Source: Streptomyces regalis | GTDB lineage: Bacteria > Actinomycetota > Actinomycetes > Streptomycetales > Streptomycetaceae | Assembly: GCF_001509475.1 (NCBI RefSeq) | Contig: NZ_LLZG01000375.1 | Coordinates: forward strand, 1 to 64,000 | Length of the DNA: 64,000 bases | Direction: 5' to 3' | Shown: piece after piece, positions 27,217 to 35,968 of the stretch | Numbering within the stretch: the stretch's first letter is position 1 | Layout of the letters: each line of letters starts with the position of its first letter | Notes under the pieces: model-generated | Told to the model about the DNA's origin: nothing | What the model saw: the letters and a program-made list of their open reading frames with translations, nothing else | The model's database searches: none | Program-made: the position numbers and the translations under genes

Positions 27217-27972
27217 ATGACCGCCCCCACGCTCGCCGTGTTCAAGCTGGCGTCCTGCGACGGCTGCCAGCTCACCCTCCTCGACTGCGAGGACGAACTC
27301 CTCGCCGTCGCGGGCAAGGTACGGATCGCCCACTTCCTGGAGGCGTCGAGCCAGGTGGCGCCCGGACCGTACGACCTCACGCTCGTCGAAGGGTCGGTCA
27401 CCACGCCCTCCGACCTGGACCGGGTCCGGGAGATCCGCGCGCAGTCCCGCTTCCTGGTGACCATCGGCGCCTGCGCCACCGCCGGAGGCATCCAGGCACT
27501 GCGCGACTTCGCCGACGTGGAGGAGTTCACGCGGACCGTCTACGCCCGCCCCGACTACATCGACACCCTCGCCACCTCGACACCCGTGTCGGCCCACGTG
27601 GACGTGGACTTCGAGCTGCGCGGCTGTCCCATCGACAAGGGCCGGCTCCTTGAGGTCATCACGGCGTTCCTGGCCGGCCGTAAGCCCGACGTCCCCAACC
27701 ACAGCGTCTGCTTCCAGTGCAAGCGGCGCGGCACGGTGTGCGTCACCGTCGCCCACGGCACGCCCTGCCTGGGCCCGGTCACGCACGCCGGATGCGGAGC
27801 CATCTGCCCGGCGTACGGGCGCGGCTGCTACGGCTGCTTCGGCCCGTCCGGGTCGGCCAACCTGCCCGCCCTGATCCCGCTGCTCCACCGCGACGGTATG
27901 GACGACCGTGACGTCGCGCGCTTCCTGCGCACCTTCAACGCCGCCGCCTTCGACAAGGAGGTCCGGTCGTGA
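27217..27972 (+). CDS. hyhS: [NiFe]-hydrogenase small subunit, group 3b-like
   Basis: 251 residues, intact. The proximal-cluster motif is [20 protein letters not shown] (residues 9-28), followed by [14 protein letters not shown] and [20 protein letters not shown]. Two further Cys groups ([31 protein letters not shown]) supply the medial and distal clusters. There is no Tat signal peptide, as expected for a cytoplasmic group 3 enzyme. It overlaps the large-subunit GTG by four bases. The order hyhB-crp-hyhG-hyhS-hyhL matches cytosolic bidirectional NADP-linked hydrogenases such as mycobacterial Hyd3. Confidence 0.85.
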   Translation: MTAPTLAVFKLASCDGCQLTLLDCEDELLAVAGKVRIAHFLEASSQVAPGPYDLTLVEGSVTTPSDLDRVREIRAQSRFLVTIGACATAGGIQALRDFADVEEFTRTVYARPDYIDTLATSTPVSAHVDVDFELRGCPIDKGRLLEVITAFLAGRKPDVPNHSVCFQCKRRGTVCVTVAHGTPCLGPVTHAGCGAICPAYGRGCYGCFGPSGSANLPALIPLLHRDGMDDRDVARFLRTFNAAAFDKEVRS

Positions 27973-29232
27973 CCCACCGCGGATCCCGCGTTCTGCACGT
28001 CGGCTCCCTCTCCCGGGTCGAAGGCGAGGGCGCCCTGCACCTGCGTGTCAAGGACGGCACCGTCGAGGATGCCCGGCTGCAGATCTACGAACCGCCGCGC
28101 TTCTTCGAGGCGTTCCTGCGCGGCCGTGCGTACACCGAGCCACCCGACATCACGGCCCGGGTGTGCGGGATCTGCCCGGTCGCGTACCAGATGAGCGCCT
28201 GCCAGGCGATCGAGGACGCCTGCGGCATCACCGTCCCGCCGCCGATCCGGAACCTGCGCAGACTGCTGTACTGCGGCGAGTGGATCGAGAGCCAGGCCCT
28301 GCACATCTACCTCCTGCACGCCCCCGACTTCCTCGGCTGCGACAGCGCCATCGGCCTCGCCCGCACGCACCGCGATGCGGTGGAGCGGGGGCTGCGGCTC
28401 AAGCAGACGGGCAACGCACTCCTCGAACTCCTCGGCGGGCGCGCCATCCACCCCGTCAACGTGCGCGTCGGCGGCTTCCATCGGGCGCCCACGCGCTCCG
28501 AACTCCGCCCGCTCGCCGAGCAGTTGCGCCGGGTCGCCGACGACGCCTGGGAGACAGTGCGCTGGGTGGCGGGCTTCGACTTCCCGGACGCCGCCGTCGA
28601 TGCCGACTTCCTGGCGCTGGCCGCCCCAGAGACGTACGCGATCGAGTCCGGGACCCCCACCGTGCTACGGATCGACGGCGCCCGGGGCGGCTTCATCCTG
28701 TCCTCGTTCCTCGATCACGTCCGCGAGGAGCAGGTCCCCCACTCGACCGCCCTGCACTCCCGCCTCGACGGGCGCCGCCATCTCACCGGCTCCCTCGCCC
28801 GGTTCGCGATCAGCGGCAGCCGGCTGTCGCCCGTGGCGCTCCGGGCGGCCCGCGAGGCCGGGCTCGGCGACCCGGCGGACGGTGCCGTGTGCCGCAACCC
28901 CTACCGCTCGATCCTCGTGCGGGCCGTCGAGGTGGTGTACGCAATCGACGAGGCCCTGCGGATCATCGACGCGTACGAGCCCCCGCCCCGCCCGTACGTG
29001 GACGTACCGCCCGTCGCAGGCACGGGCCACGGCGCGACGGAGGCACCGCGCGGCCTGCTCTACCACCGCTACCAGTTGGACGGCGACGGCATCGTCACCG
29101 ACGCCCGCCCGGTACCGCCCACCGCGCAGAACCAGGGCGCCATCGAGCACGACCTGCTCCGCATCGCCCAGACGGCGATCGTCAACGACGACGCGGCCCC
29201 GTTTCCTCGACCTCACGGTCGACCGCACCTGA
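27969..29232 (+). pseudogene. hyhL: [NiFe]-hydrogenase large subunit lacking its C-terminal nickel-ligand motif
   Basis: The frame starts VGSLSRVEGEGALHLRVKDG and carries the first nickel-ligand motif ARVCGICPVAYQMSACQAIE. It runs normally for about 410 residues to LLRIAQTAIVNDDAA. The family then continues for roughly 20-25 residues including the second ligand motif DPCxxCxxH before a short end. Here the text jumps, with a change of frame at about 29200, straight to FLDLTVDRT and a stop at 29230-29232. The two C-terminal cysteines are therefore missing and the active site cannot form as written. The repeated GCGGCC at the joint suggests a microhomology deletion. Staying in the first frame instead gives unrelated text. 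Confidence 0.78.
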
Positions 29233-29250
29233 CATCCCGAGGAGGACACC

Positions 29251-29925
29251 ATGCGCGGCAGCTCGCACGTCGTGAGCGATGTCATGACGCACACCGTCGT
29301 GGCCGTCGGCCGCGACGCCCCGTTCAAGGACATCGTCAAGCTCATGGAACAGTGGAAGGTCAGCGCCCTGCCCGTGGTGGAGGGTGAGGGCCGGGTGATC
29401 GGCGTCGTCTCCGAGGCCGATCTGCTGCCCAAGGAGGAGTTCCGCGACAGCGACCCCGACCGGTATACCCAGCTGGGCCGCTATACCCAGCTGGGCCGCC
29501 TGACCGACCTGGCGAAGGCCGGAGGCGTCAGCGCCGCGGACCTGATGTCGGCCCCGGCCGTCACCGTCCACCCCGACGCCACCCTCGCCGAGGCCGCGCG
29601 CATCATGGCCCAGCGCAAGGTGAAGCGGCTGCCTGTCGTCAACGACGTCGGCATGCTCGAAGGAGTCGTCAGCCGGGTGGACCTCCTGAAGGTCTTCCTG
29701 CGCCCGGACGAGGAACTGGCCGAGGAGGTCCGCCGCGAGGTGGTCTCCTACCTGTTCCCCGCGCCCGTCGAGCCGATCCGGGTCGACGTCAAGGACGGTG
29801 TCGTCACCCTGACCGGGAAGATCAGGGACGCCTCGCTGGTGCCGGTGGCCGCCCGTCTGGCCCGTGCCGTCGAAGGCGTGGTCGACGTCGAGTGTCACCT
29901 CGCCGGTGGATCCGCGACGGAGTGA
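29251..29925 (+). CDS. Twin CBS domain protein with BON domain
   Basis: 224 residues. CBS1 covers about 8-65 (VSDVMTHTVVAVGRDAPFKD), CBS2 about 92-150 (SAADLMSAPAVTVHPDATLA), and the C-terminal BON-like domain about 152-220 (VRREVVSYLFPAPVEPIRVD). CBS pairs bind adenine nucleotides, and BON domains may contact membranes. This architecture is common in dormancy-regulon clusters. A perfect 18-bp tandem duplication inserts a second copy of a six-residue YTQLGR unit between the CBS motifs. It lies just after the hydrogenase large subunit and before hypD' in the same direction. Confidence 0.87.
   Translation: MRGSSHVVSDVMTHTVVAVGRDAPFKDIVKLMEQWKVSALPVVEGEGRVIGVVSEADLLPKEEFRDSDPDRYTQLGRYTQLGRLTDLAKAGGVSAADLMSAPAVTVHPDATLAEAARIMAQRKVKRLPVVNDVGMLEGVVSRVDLLKVFLRPDEELAEEVRREVVSYLFPAPVEPIRVDVKDGVVTLTGKIRDASLVPVAARLARAVEGVVDVECHLAGGSATE
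29464..29499. repeat. 18-bp perfect tandem duplication in the CBS gene
   Basis: TATACCCAGCTGGGCCGC occurs twice in succession and adds six codons in frame. It looks like a recent replication-slippage event. Confidence 0.9.
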
Positions 29926-29931
29926 CCCGCG

Positions 29932-31219
29932 GTGAAGTACCTGGACGAGTACCGCGACCCGGCGCCGGCCCGGCAGCTCGTCGACGAGTTGCGCCGCACC
30001 GCGACGAAGCCCTGGCGGATCATGGAGGTCTGCGGCGGCCAGACCCACACCCTGGTCCGGCAGGGCATCGACGAACTGCTGCCCGCGGGCATGCGGATGA
30101 TCCACGGGCCCGGCTGCCCGGTCAGTGTCACCCCACTCGAAACGCTCGACCGGGCCATGGCCATTGCGGCCCGCCCCGGCGTGGTCTTCACCAGTTTCGG
30201 CGACATGCTGCGCGTGCCCGGCACCGACACCGACCTGCTGTCGCTGCGGGCGCGCGGTGCGGACGTACGCGTCGTCTACACACCGATGGACGCGGTCCGT
30301 ATCGCCGGGCAACAGCCGGAGAGCGAGGTGGTCTTCCTCGCGGTCGGGTTCGAGACCACCGCGCCCGCCAACGCCATGGCCGTACTGCACGCGGCCCGCC
30401 TGGGCCTGGCGAACTTCTCGATGCTGGTCAGCCACGTCCTGGTGCCACCCGCGCTGACCGCGCTGCTGGAGGACCCCGACTGCGAAGTGCAGGCCTTCCT
30501 CGCCGCCGGGCATGTGTGCGCGGTGATGGGCCATCCAGTCGTTGGGCAAGGCCGCCCGCGCCGCCGAGGTCCCCGTCATCACCGGCGACACCAAGGGCGT
30601 GGGCCGGGGCGCGGTCGACAAGGTCTTCGTCAACACCACCGGCATCGGGCAGCGACCCGGTGCGCTGCGCCCGTCCGCCGCGCTCGCCCGCCCCGGCGAC
30701 GCCGTCCTGCTCTCCGGCCCGATCGGCCTGCACGGCACCACCGTGCTGTCCACCCGCGAAGGGCTCGGCTTCGAAAGCGACATCGCCTCGGACAGCCAGC
30801 CCCTGCACCGCCTCGTACGGGCCCTCGCACCGCTCGGCGAACACGTCCACACCCTGCGCGACCCGACCCGCGGCGGCCTCGCCGCAGCGCTGAACGAGAT
30901 CGGCCGCGACTCGTCGGTCGCCGTCGAGATCGACGAGAGCGCCCTGCCGATTCCGCAGCCGGTCGCCTCAGCCTGCGACCTGCTCGGCCTCGATCCCCTG
31001 ATCGTCGCCAACGAAGGCTGTCTGGTCGCCTTCGTCGCGCCGACCGCGGCCGACCGTGCGCTCGCCGCGATGCGGTCGCTTCCCGAGAGCCGGGACGCGG
31101 TCCGCATCGGTGACGTCCTGGCGGACGGGCCGAGTGGCCGGGTGACACTGCGGACGCTGGTCGGTGCCCGGCGAGTGGTGGACATGCCGTTGGGAGAGCA
31201 GTTCCCGCGTATCTGCTGA
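29932..31219 (+). pseudogene. hypD-hypE: hypD'-'hypE deletion fusion (hydrogenase maturation)
   Basis: Up to about 30530 the frame is Hyp[61 protein letters not shown], ending [12 protein letters not shown]. It then changes frame and becomes HypE from roughly its residue 110: [51 protein letters not shown], to a normal C-terminus ...EQFPRIC. Missing are the second half of HypD (including the 4Fe-4S cysteines) and the first third of HypE. HypC, HypD and HypE together assemble and load the Fe(CN)2CO group, so neither activity is expected. The hypD start is GTG 29932. Confidence 0.85.
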
Positions 31220-31307
31220 CCGTTGGTTCCGGTCGACAGCCGAAGGTGCGCGGCCGGACCTGCCCTCCGGGCGCGCACCTGTGGTGCGGCTCAGCGCGTC
31301 ATGGCGC

Positions 31308-31730
31308 TCAGACGTGCCGCACCGGGATGGTCCGGGTACCCGTCTTCGTCTCCGGGACCGGGACCTTGATGGTCAGGACACCGTCCTTGTACTCAGCGGT
31401 CGCCTCCTCGCCCTTGGCTCCGGCGGGCAGCCGGACGGAGCGGGCGAAGGTGCCGTAGCGGAATTCGGTGCGGTGCTTCTCCGTGGTCTCCTCACTGCGC
31501 TCGGCCCGCAGGGTCACAGCGCCCTCCGTGACGGTGATCTCGACGTCCTTGGCGGGGTCGATGCCCGGAAGCTCGGCCCGCAGCTCGTATGTCCCGTCCG
31601 CCAGATGCTCTTCAACACGGATACCGTGCAGCCCCGGAATCGTGTGCGCTCCGGGAAGGCCGGTCTCCACCCAGCCGAAGAGGTCGGGCAGTGTCGGCCA
31701 GCCCGGCAGCCGCTCGATCATGCCAGTCAT
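31308..31730 (-). CDS. Hsp20/alpha-crystallin small heat shock protein
   Basis: 140 residues. The alpha-crystallin domain spans about 42-135, with IRVEEHLADGTYELRAELPG at the start, FRYGTFARSVRLPAGAKGEE in the middle, and the conserved A-x-x-x-DGVLTI-x-VP segment near residue 120. A GGGAGACATGACT start context supports the ATG. It is divergent from paired palindromes at 31786-31822, as for the HspX-type chaperones that are strongly induced in DosR-controlled dormancy. Holdase function is family knowledge; the regulation is inferred from the boxes. Confidence 0.9.
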   Translation of the reverse strand: MTGMIERLPGWPTLPDLFGWVETGLPGAHTIPGLHGIRVEEHLADGTYELRAELPGIDPAKDVEITVTEGAVTLRAERSEETTEKHRTEFRYGTFARSVRLPAGAKGEEATAEYKDGVLTIKVPVPETKTGTRTIPVRHV

Positions 31731-31785
31731 GTCTCCCTCCTCTTCTTCGCCACTTCCAGCATCACGCCGCGGTCCGCGACATGCG

Positions 31786-31822
31786 TGGGCCGACCGGCCC
31801 CGGGGCAGACCCGATCGGCCCC
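31786..31822. promoter_or_regulatory. Paired DevR-like boxes upstream of hsp20
   Basis: TGGGCCGACCGGCCCC (31786-31801) and AGACCCGATCGGCCCC (31807-31822), 21 bp apart, starting 56 bases upstream of the hsp20 start codon. Confidence 0.7.
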
Positions 31823-31824
31823 TG

Positions 31825-32085
31825 TCAGCCGGTCATCCGCTTCCTCCACCGAGGCCCGACCCGCGCCCAGTCGGCGTCCCACTCCCCCATGCGCCGCCGG
31901 TCCAGACCCGCGCGTACGACCCGCCCGCACAGCAGCACGGCGCCTGCGGCACCGAGCTCGAACAGCACGCCCGCCGGCTCCGCCCGTACCCTCGCCTCGG
32001 ACGCGGTGGGTGGCTCGGAGGCCGGTCCACCGGTGCGGTTCGTCCAGACCGTGACCGAGGTGCCCTCCGCACCGCCGTTGGATCC
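31825..32085 (-). pseudogene. Rv1733c-like membrane protein, C-terminal fragment
   Basis: On the minus strand the text EGTSVTVWTNRTGG, then GVLFELGAAGAVLLCGRVVR and LDRRRMGEWDADWARVGPRW ends at the TGA 31825-31827. It parallels the C-terminus of the intact gene at 32956-33540 (LDRRRVDEWGRKWEQVEPQW). So a second Rv1733c-like gene existed here. Its N-terminal helix is missing because a deletion has joined it to the nitroreductase remnant upstream. Confidence 0.6.
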
Positions 32086-32109
32086 TGCCGTGTTCGCGCG
32101 AGGAGTCTG

Positions 32110-32830
32110 GTCAGCAGCGCGATGACGGGGTCGGGCTCGAACGGCCGGGCGGGGAGCCTGTCGGTGTGCCGCTGCGCGGTGAAGTCGCGCATGCTGAGGC
32201 GCTCGTGGGAGTCCTGCGGGCCGAGTGCCGTATGTGGGAGTCCAATGTCGGTGGTCTCGTCCCGGTCACGGTGTATCCAGCGGCGGCTCTCGGCGCCACG
32301 GTCCGCGTCGGTCCGGTTGCGGTGCTCCGCCTCGGCGGTCAGGCGCAGGAGGTGGTCCCTCTCGTCGGCTGCGGGGAAGGTGAGCCGGGCGCCCTCGGTG
32401 CGTGCGGCCTCGGTGAGTTCACGCGTACCTGCGACGGCATCGGCCGCCCGGAGAACGGGAACCGGCTGCTGTGCCTGCGCCCGATCGCCTCGTACAGGTC
32501 CGCGCGATGCCCCGTGGCCTGCCTCGATGCGGACCCCGTCAGGCGGACCGTGGCAAGCAGCCCCGGATCGTCCGGAGCGGGCAGCAGACGGGTGACGGGC
32601 CGCCATCCGAAGTGGGCAACCGCGACACGGAGGTTGAGCACGGACGCACCCACCGAGAGGTGCAGGGCGCGGCCCGTGGAATCCGCGTGACGCGGGCCCC
32701 GCTCCGGGGCCGCGCGGACCTGGAGTGTGACGGTCTCGGGGTCCAGACGGAAGCGCCAGGGCTGGGTGTTGAAGATCGAAGGCGCGGCGACCGCGGCGGC
32801 GATACAGGTCCGTACGGGGGCCGTACGTCG
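32110..32830 (-). pseudogene. Acg-type nitroreductase, frameshifted and truncated
   Basis: Reads CIAAAVAAPSIFNTQPWRFR, GRALHLSVGASVLNLRVAVA, DLYEAIGRRHSSRFPFSGRP, then in another frame LTEAARTEGARLTFPAADER and HTALGPQDSHERLSMRDFTA. It ends near FEPDPVIALLT, where the family continues for another 90 residues. The frame change is near 32430. The 3' end is fused to the Rv1733c-like fragment, so one deletion removed the end of one regulon gene and the start of the next. The start codon is not resolved. Confidence 0.65.
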
Positions 32831-32858
32831 CCGATGTGCCGCTCCGCCGCCCCTCAGC

Positions 32859-32896
32859 AGGGCTGAACGGCCCTGCGACGCCGTCCGGTCGGCCCC
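32859..32896. promoter_or_regulatory. Paired DevR-like boxes between nitroreductase and Rv1733c-like genes
   Basis: AGGGCTGAACGGCCCT (32859-32874) and CCGTCCGGTCGGCCCC (32881-32896), 22 bp apart, lying between divergent genes. Confidence 0.65.
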
Positions 32897-32955
32897 TGCC
32901 GCGGCTCGTTCCCGGGTGCGACCTTCTGACTGTCACGACGAGGAGGTGCGGCCCG

Positions 32956-33540
32956 ATGCTCAGCGAAAGGCGTACGAGGCAGTGGCTGTGGCGGTGGCGG
33001 AGCAATCCGCTCAGACGGCGCAGCGACATCGCCGAGGCATGGATCGTACTGGCCGTCTGGGCCGCCATCGTGGTGGGCAGCACGCTCGTCGGCACGGTCA
33101 CGTCCCGGGCCGCGGACAAGTCCTTCGCGCAACTGCGCGCGGAGCGGCACGCCGTCCGGGCCGTGCTCGTCGAGAGCACCGTGCGAAGGGTGCCGACGTC
33201 GGAGGGTGTGCGGGACGACAGCGTCCGGGCGAAGGTCCGCTGGACGGCGTCGGACGGTTCCACGCGCACCGGCCGGGCAGTTGTGGACTCCGGGCGCACG
33301 GCCGGCTCGAAGATACTGATCTGGTTCGACGACGAGGGACGGCTCGTCACACCGCCGCCGACTGTCGCCGAGGCATCCGCCCAGGCCGGCCTTCTGGGCC
33401 TCTCGGCCGCGCTCGCCCTCGGTGGGCTGGTGTACGCCGCCGGCCGCGTCGCGCGGTGGCGGCTCGACCGTCGACGCGTCGACGAGTGGGGCAGGAAGTG
33501 GGAGCAGGTCGAACCGCAGTGGCGACGCAAGATCTCGTGA
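32956..33540 (+). CDS. Rv1733c-family transmembrane protein
   Basis: 194 residues from ATG 32956 with GAGGAGGTGCGGCCCG upstream. Layout: basic N-terminus (RRTRQWLWRWRSNPLRRRSD), helix 1 at about 26-48 (AWIVLAVWAAIVVGSTLVGT), an extracytoplasmic beta-like domain (SVRAKVRWTASDGSTRTGRA; WFDDEGRLVTPPPTVAEA), helix 2 at about 142-162, and the cytoplasmic tail LDRRRVDEWGRKWEQVEPQW. This two-helix plan is that of Rv1733c, a DosR-regulon antigen of unknown function in M. tuberculosis. The paired boxes 60 bases upstream fit co-regulation. Confidence 0.8.
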   Translation: MLSERRTRQWLWRWRSNPLRRRSDIAEAWIVLAVWAAIVVGSTLVGTVTSRAADKSFAQLRAERHAVRAVLVESTVRRVPTSEGVRDDSVRAKVRWTASDGSTRTGRAVVDSGRTAGSKILIWFDDEGRLVTPPPTVAEASAQAGLLGLSAALALGGLVYAAGRVARWRLDRRRVDEWGRKWEQVEPQWRRKIS

Positions 33541-33654
33541 GCCAGGACCGGTTGCCCCTGCGACAGGCTCCGCCCTCCTGTTGCCTGTTCTGCGGCGGGC
33601 GACTCCGGTGCCCGACGGCCGTCTGCTCCGACACGAGGCCGTCGCGATCCATGT

Positions 33655-33692
33655 GTACCCCTGCGGCCCTCAGCAGGGGGACGTCCGGCCTC
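33655..33692. promoter_or_regulatory. Weaker paired DevR-like boxes upstream of nitroreductase
   Basis: GTACCCCTGCGGCCCT (33655-33670) and GGGGACGTCCGGCCTC (33677-33692), 22 bp apart, 86 bases before the nitroreductase ATG. The rest of the 240-base gap shows only a possible CCLFCGG zinc-ribbon-like scrap that I do not annotate. Confidence 0.45.
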
Positions 33693-33777
33693 TGCTCGGA
33701 CGCTGTGGCGGACGAGCACCCTTGAAATACACACCAGCAGGCACCACGGTCAGCGACGGTGAACGGCGGTAACTGCC

Positions 33778-34751
33778 ATGTACGCAACGCATACCGATGT
33801 CGACCACGCGGCGACCTACCTGGTCCGAGCGGCCGTCGCCGCGCCCTCGTTGTTCAACACCCAGCCCTGGCTGTTCACCGGCAGGGACACGGGACTCGAC
33901 CTGTACGCGCGCCGTCTCCCGGTCGCCGACCGGCCGGACGGGAGATGGTCATCAGCTGTGGTGCGGCGCTGTTCAATGTACGGCTCGCGATGCGGAATCT
34001 GGGCTTCATGCCCGTCGTACACCCGCTCCCCGACCCATGGAACCCCGACCACCTCGCACACGTCGGCTGGGGGTCGTATGTCAGGCCGAGCGGCGACGAG
34101 GAGCTGATGTTCCAGGCCATACGGAAGCGGCGCACGCACCGGGGCCCCTTCCAGTCCTCCCGGCTCCCTCAGCAGCTCATCGACGAGCTGCGTGAACACG
34201 CGAGAGCCGAGGGAGCCGAGCTGTACACCGTGGAGTCCCGTCACGAGCGGAGCCGCCTCACGGAGCTGGTACGCGCTGCCGAGCGCACGCATCGGGCCGA
34301 CCCCGGGCACGTCGCCGAACTGTTCTCCTGGACGCGGGCGTCCCACGGCAGCCGGCCGGACGGCGTACCACTGGACGCCTGTCCCTACCACCCGGACTGC
34401 ACCTCCATCCCGGACCGGGACTTCCTCGGTCTCACCCGCACCATGCCGTCGCCGCCGACGACGTGGCCTTCCCGGACCGGCCTGATCGCCCTGATCACCA
34501 CGCAGAACGACTCCCGCCGGGACTGGCTGCGCGCCGGACAGGCCCTCCAGCGCGTTCTGCTGCACGCCACCGCTCACCGGGCCGCGGCCGCCTTCCGCAC
34601 CCAGCCCCTGGAGCTGCCGCGCCTGCGCACAGCGGTGCGCGCGACGATCCCCTCCGGACAGTTCCCGCAGATGATCCTGCGCCTCGGCAACGGCACCCGT
34701 GGACGTCCGACCCCGCGGCGTTCGGCCCCTTCGGTGCTGTCGGCGCAGTGA
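33778..34751 (+). CDS. Acg-type nitroreductase, one frameshift
   Basis: The most complete of the three Acg relatives: about 325 residues once the frames are joined. Frame 1 gives YLVRAAVAAPSLFNTQPWLF to VADRPDG. After a one-base slip near 33943, REMVISCGAALFNVRLAMRN, RTHRGPFQSSRLPQQLIDEL and TQNDSRRDWLRAGQALQRVL follow to a natural end. Around 34450-34475 the frame reads PPTTWPSRTGL where the neighbouring frame gives ADDVAFPDR, so two compensating indels may be present. Acg proteins bind FMN tightly and are hypoxia-induced in mycobacteria; their substrate is not settled. Confidence 0.72.
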
Positions 34752-34861
34752 AGCGCCGGCGGACGCCCTCGGGCCTTCCCACCGTCCCAGTCACCGCTCC
34801 GGAATCCGAGGTGGTGCGCATAGCTTCGGACTTCGGGGCCTCGCCTCGCCGTCCACTAGAC

Positions 34862-34877
34862 TTGAAGAGTTCTTCAA
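34862..34877. promoter_or_regulatory. ArsR-type operator TTGAAGA-GT-TCTTCAA
   Basis: A 7-bp perfect inverted repeat with a 2-bp spacer in an AT-rich patch, 45 bases before the first gene of the unit that includes the ArsR regulator. Such A/T-rich palindromes are the usual ArsR/SmtB binding sites, so autoregulation is likely. Confidence 0.7.
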
Positions 34878-34921
34878 TTCACTAGTTGCCGTGGAGTGCG
34901 GCCGTCGGGGAGGAGGCCCGG

Positions 34922-35116
34922 ATGGGCGGGTCCGTGTTCGCCGAGGCACTGCTGGAGCGGGTGCGTCAGGCGCGGGCGGCTCTCGAAGTGGCTCTGGAGG
35001 CCGAGGACGCGTATGCCGTGGCGGTGGCCCAGGACGAGCTGGACGACGCGGTGCGGGTGGCGCGGCGGCACGGGGTCGACGTCGGCCCCGTCGAGGCGGA
35101 AGCCGAAGGGGAGTGA
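34922..35116 (+). CDS. Small helical protein preceding the ArsR regulator
   Basis: A 64-residue acidic protein, MGGSVFAEALLERVRQARAA then a long predicted helix rich in Ala/Glu (ALEAEDAYAVAVAQDELDDA). GGAGGCCCG lies upstream. It ends five bases before the ArsR ATG, so the two are co-transcribed behind the palindrome. I do not recognise a family. It could act as a partner of the regulator. Confidence 0.65.
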   Translation: MGGSVFAEALLERVRQARAALEVALEAEDAYAVAVAQDELDDAVRVARRHGVDVGPVEAEAEGE

Positions 35117-35121
35117 TCGGG

Positions 35122-35460
35122 ATGCCTGTTCCCCTGTATGAGGCGAAGGCGGAGTTCTTCAAGATGCTCGGGCACCCGGTACGGATCCGGGTGTTGGAGC
35201 TGCTGCAGGACGGACCGAAGCCGGTGCGCGACCTGCTGGCGGCGATCGAGGTCGAGCCGTCGAACCTGTCGCAGCAGCTGGCTGTGCTGCGCCGCTCCGG
35301 AATCGTGACCGCCACCCGCACCGGGTCGACGGTGGTCTACGAGCTGGCCGGCGGCGACGTCGCGGAGCTGCTGGCCTCGGCCCGGCGGATCCTGTCCGTC
35401 CTGCTGGCCGGCCGCCAGGACCTGCTCGCCGAGTTGCGCGGCACGGAGTCGGCCCTGTGA
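35122..35460 (+). CDS. ArsR-family transcriptional regulator
   Basis: A 112-residue winged helix. KAEFFKMLGHPVRIRVLELL opens the domain, VRDLLAAIEVEPSNLSQQLA is the recognition HTH, and VLRRSGIVTATRTGSTVVYE the wing. The usual CxC metal site in helix 3 is absent (E-V-E-P-S there), so metal sensing of the classical kind is unlikely. A redox or sulfur signal is possible, but that is inference. The GTGA overlap with the following ATPase gene implies coupling. The operator at 34862-34877 probably belongs to it. Confidence 0.85.
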   Translation: MPVPLYEAKAEFFKMLGHPVRIRVLELLQDGPKPVRDLLAAIEVEPSNLSQQLAVLRRSGIVTATRTGSTVVYELAGGDVAELLASARRILSVLLAGRQDLLAELRGTESAL

Positions 35461-35933
35461 CGAGCGACGACCGCCGCTTCCGGATGCCGTGGCACCGGGG
35501 CAGACCCGCCGCGGCCGTCGAGCACGTTCGTCCGCCGGTGCGGCGCCACGTCACCTCGGTGCGGGTGGGGCCCAACGCGGTGCGGGAGGCGCGGGAAGCG
35601 GTGGCCGGGCACTTCGCCGAGACGGGCATCGCCCCCGGGTCCGCCTTCGCGGATGCGGTGCTGCTCGTGGTGAGCGAGCTGGTCACCAATGTGCTGCGGC
35701 ACGCCCCGCACTCGCCGCTGACGGACGTGGGGGTAACGGTTGCCGGCGACCAGCTGGTCGTCAGCGTCGCGGACACCGAGCCGCGTCTGCCGGATCTCAC
35801 GCTTGAGGGCATGGGCGCCGGCCTGCGGATGGTGGCCGAACTGGCCGCTGACTACGACGGGGAGCTGAGCGCCGAGCCGGCCGTCGAGCACGACGGCAAG
35901 GTCGTCCTCGTCCGGTTCGAGATCCCTCTGTAG
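35457..35933 (+). CDS. HATPase_c anti-sigma/regulatory kinase-like protein
   Basis: 158 residues with a GHKL ATPase fold: N-box VLLVVSELVTNVLRHAPHSP (ELVTNVLRH), G1 box VVSVADTEP (a weak form of D-x-G-x-G), and GMGAGLRMVAELAADYDGEL as the G2 lid. There is no phospho-acceptor histidine or sensor domain, so it resembles the RsbW/SpoIIAB-type serine kinases abundant in Streptomyces. It is co-transcribed with ArsR through an overlapping GTG start. Partners are not in the immediate neighbourhood. Confidence 0.82.
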   Translation: MTSDDRRFRMPWHRGRPAAAVEHVRPPVRRHVTSVRVGPNAVREAREAVAGHFAETGIAPGSAFADAVLLVVSELVTNVLRHAPHSPLTDVGVTVAGDQLVVSVADTEPRLPDLTLEGMGAGLRMVAELAADYDGELSAEPAVEHDGKVVLVRFEIPL

Positions 35934-35968
35934 GCAGACGCGGCAGGACGAAAGAAGGGAATTCCACG

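Noticed and set aside
29932..31219. A natural HypD-HypE fusion protein
   Set aside because: The joint removes essential parts of both proteins and changes frame, so it is a deletion, not an evolved fusion.
33541..33777. Small zinc-ribbon protein (CCLFCGG, HEAVAIHVYPCG)
   Set aside because: The pieces lie in different frames and I found no start or ribosome site.
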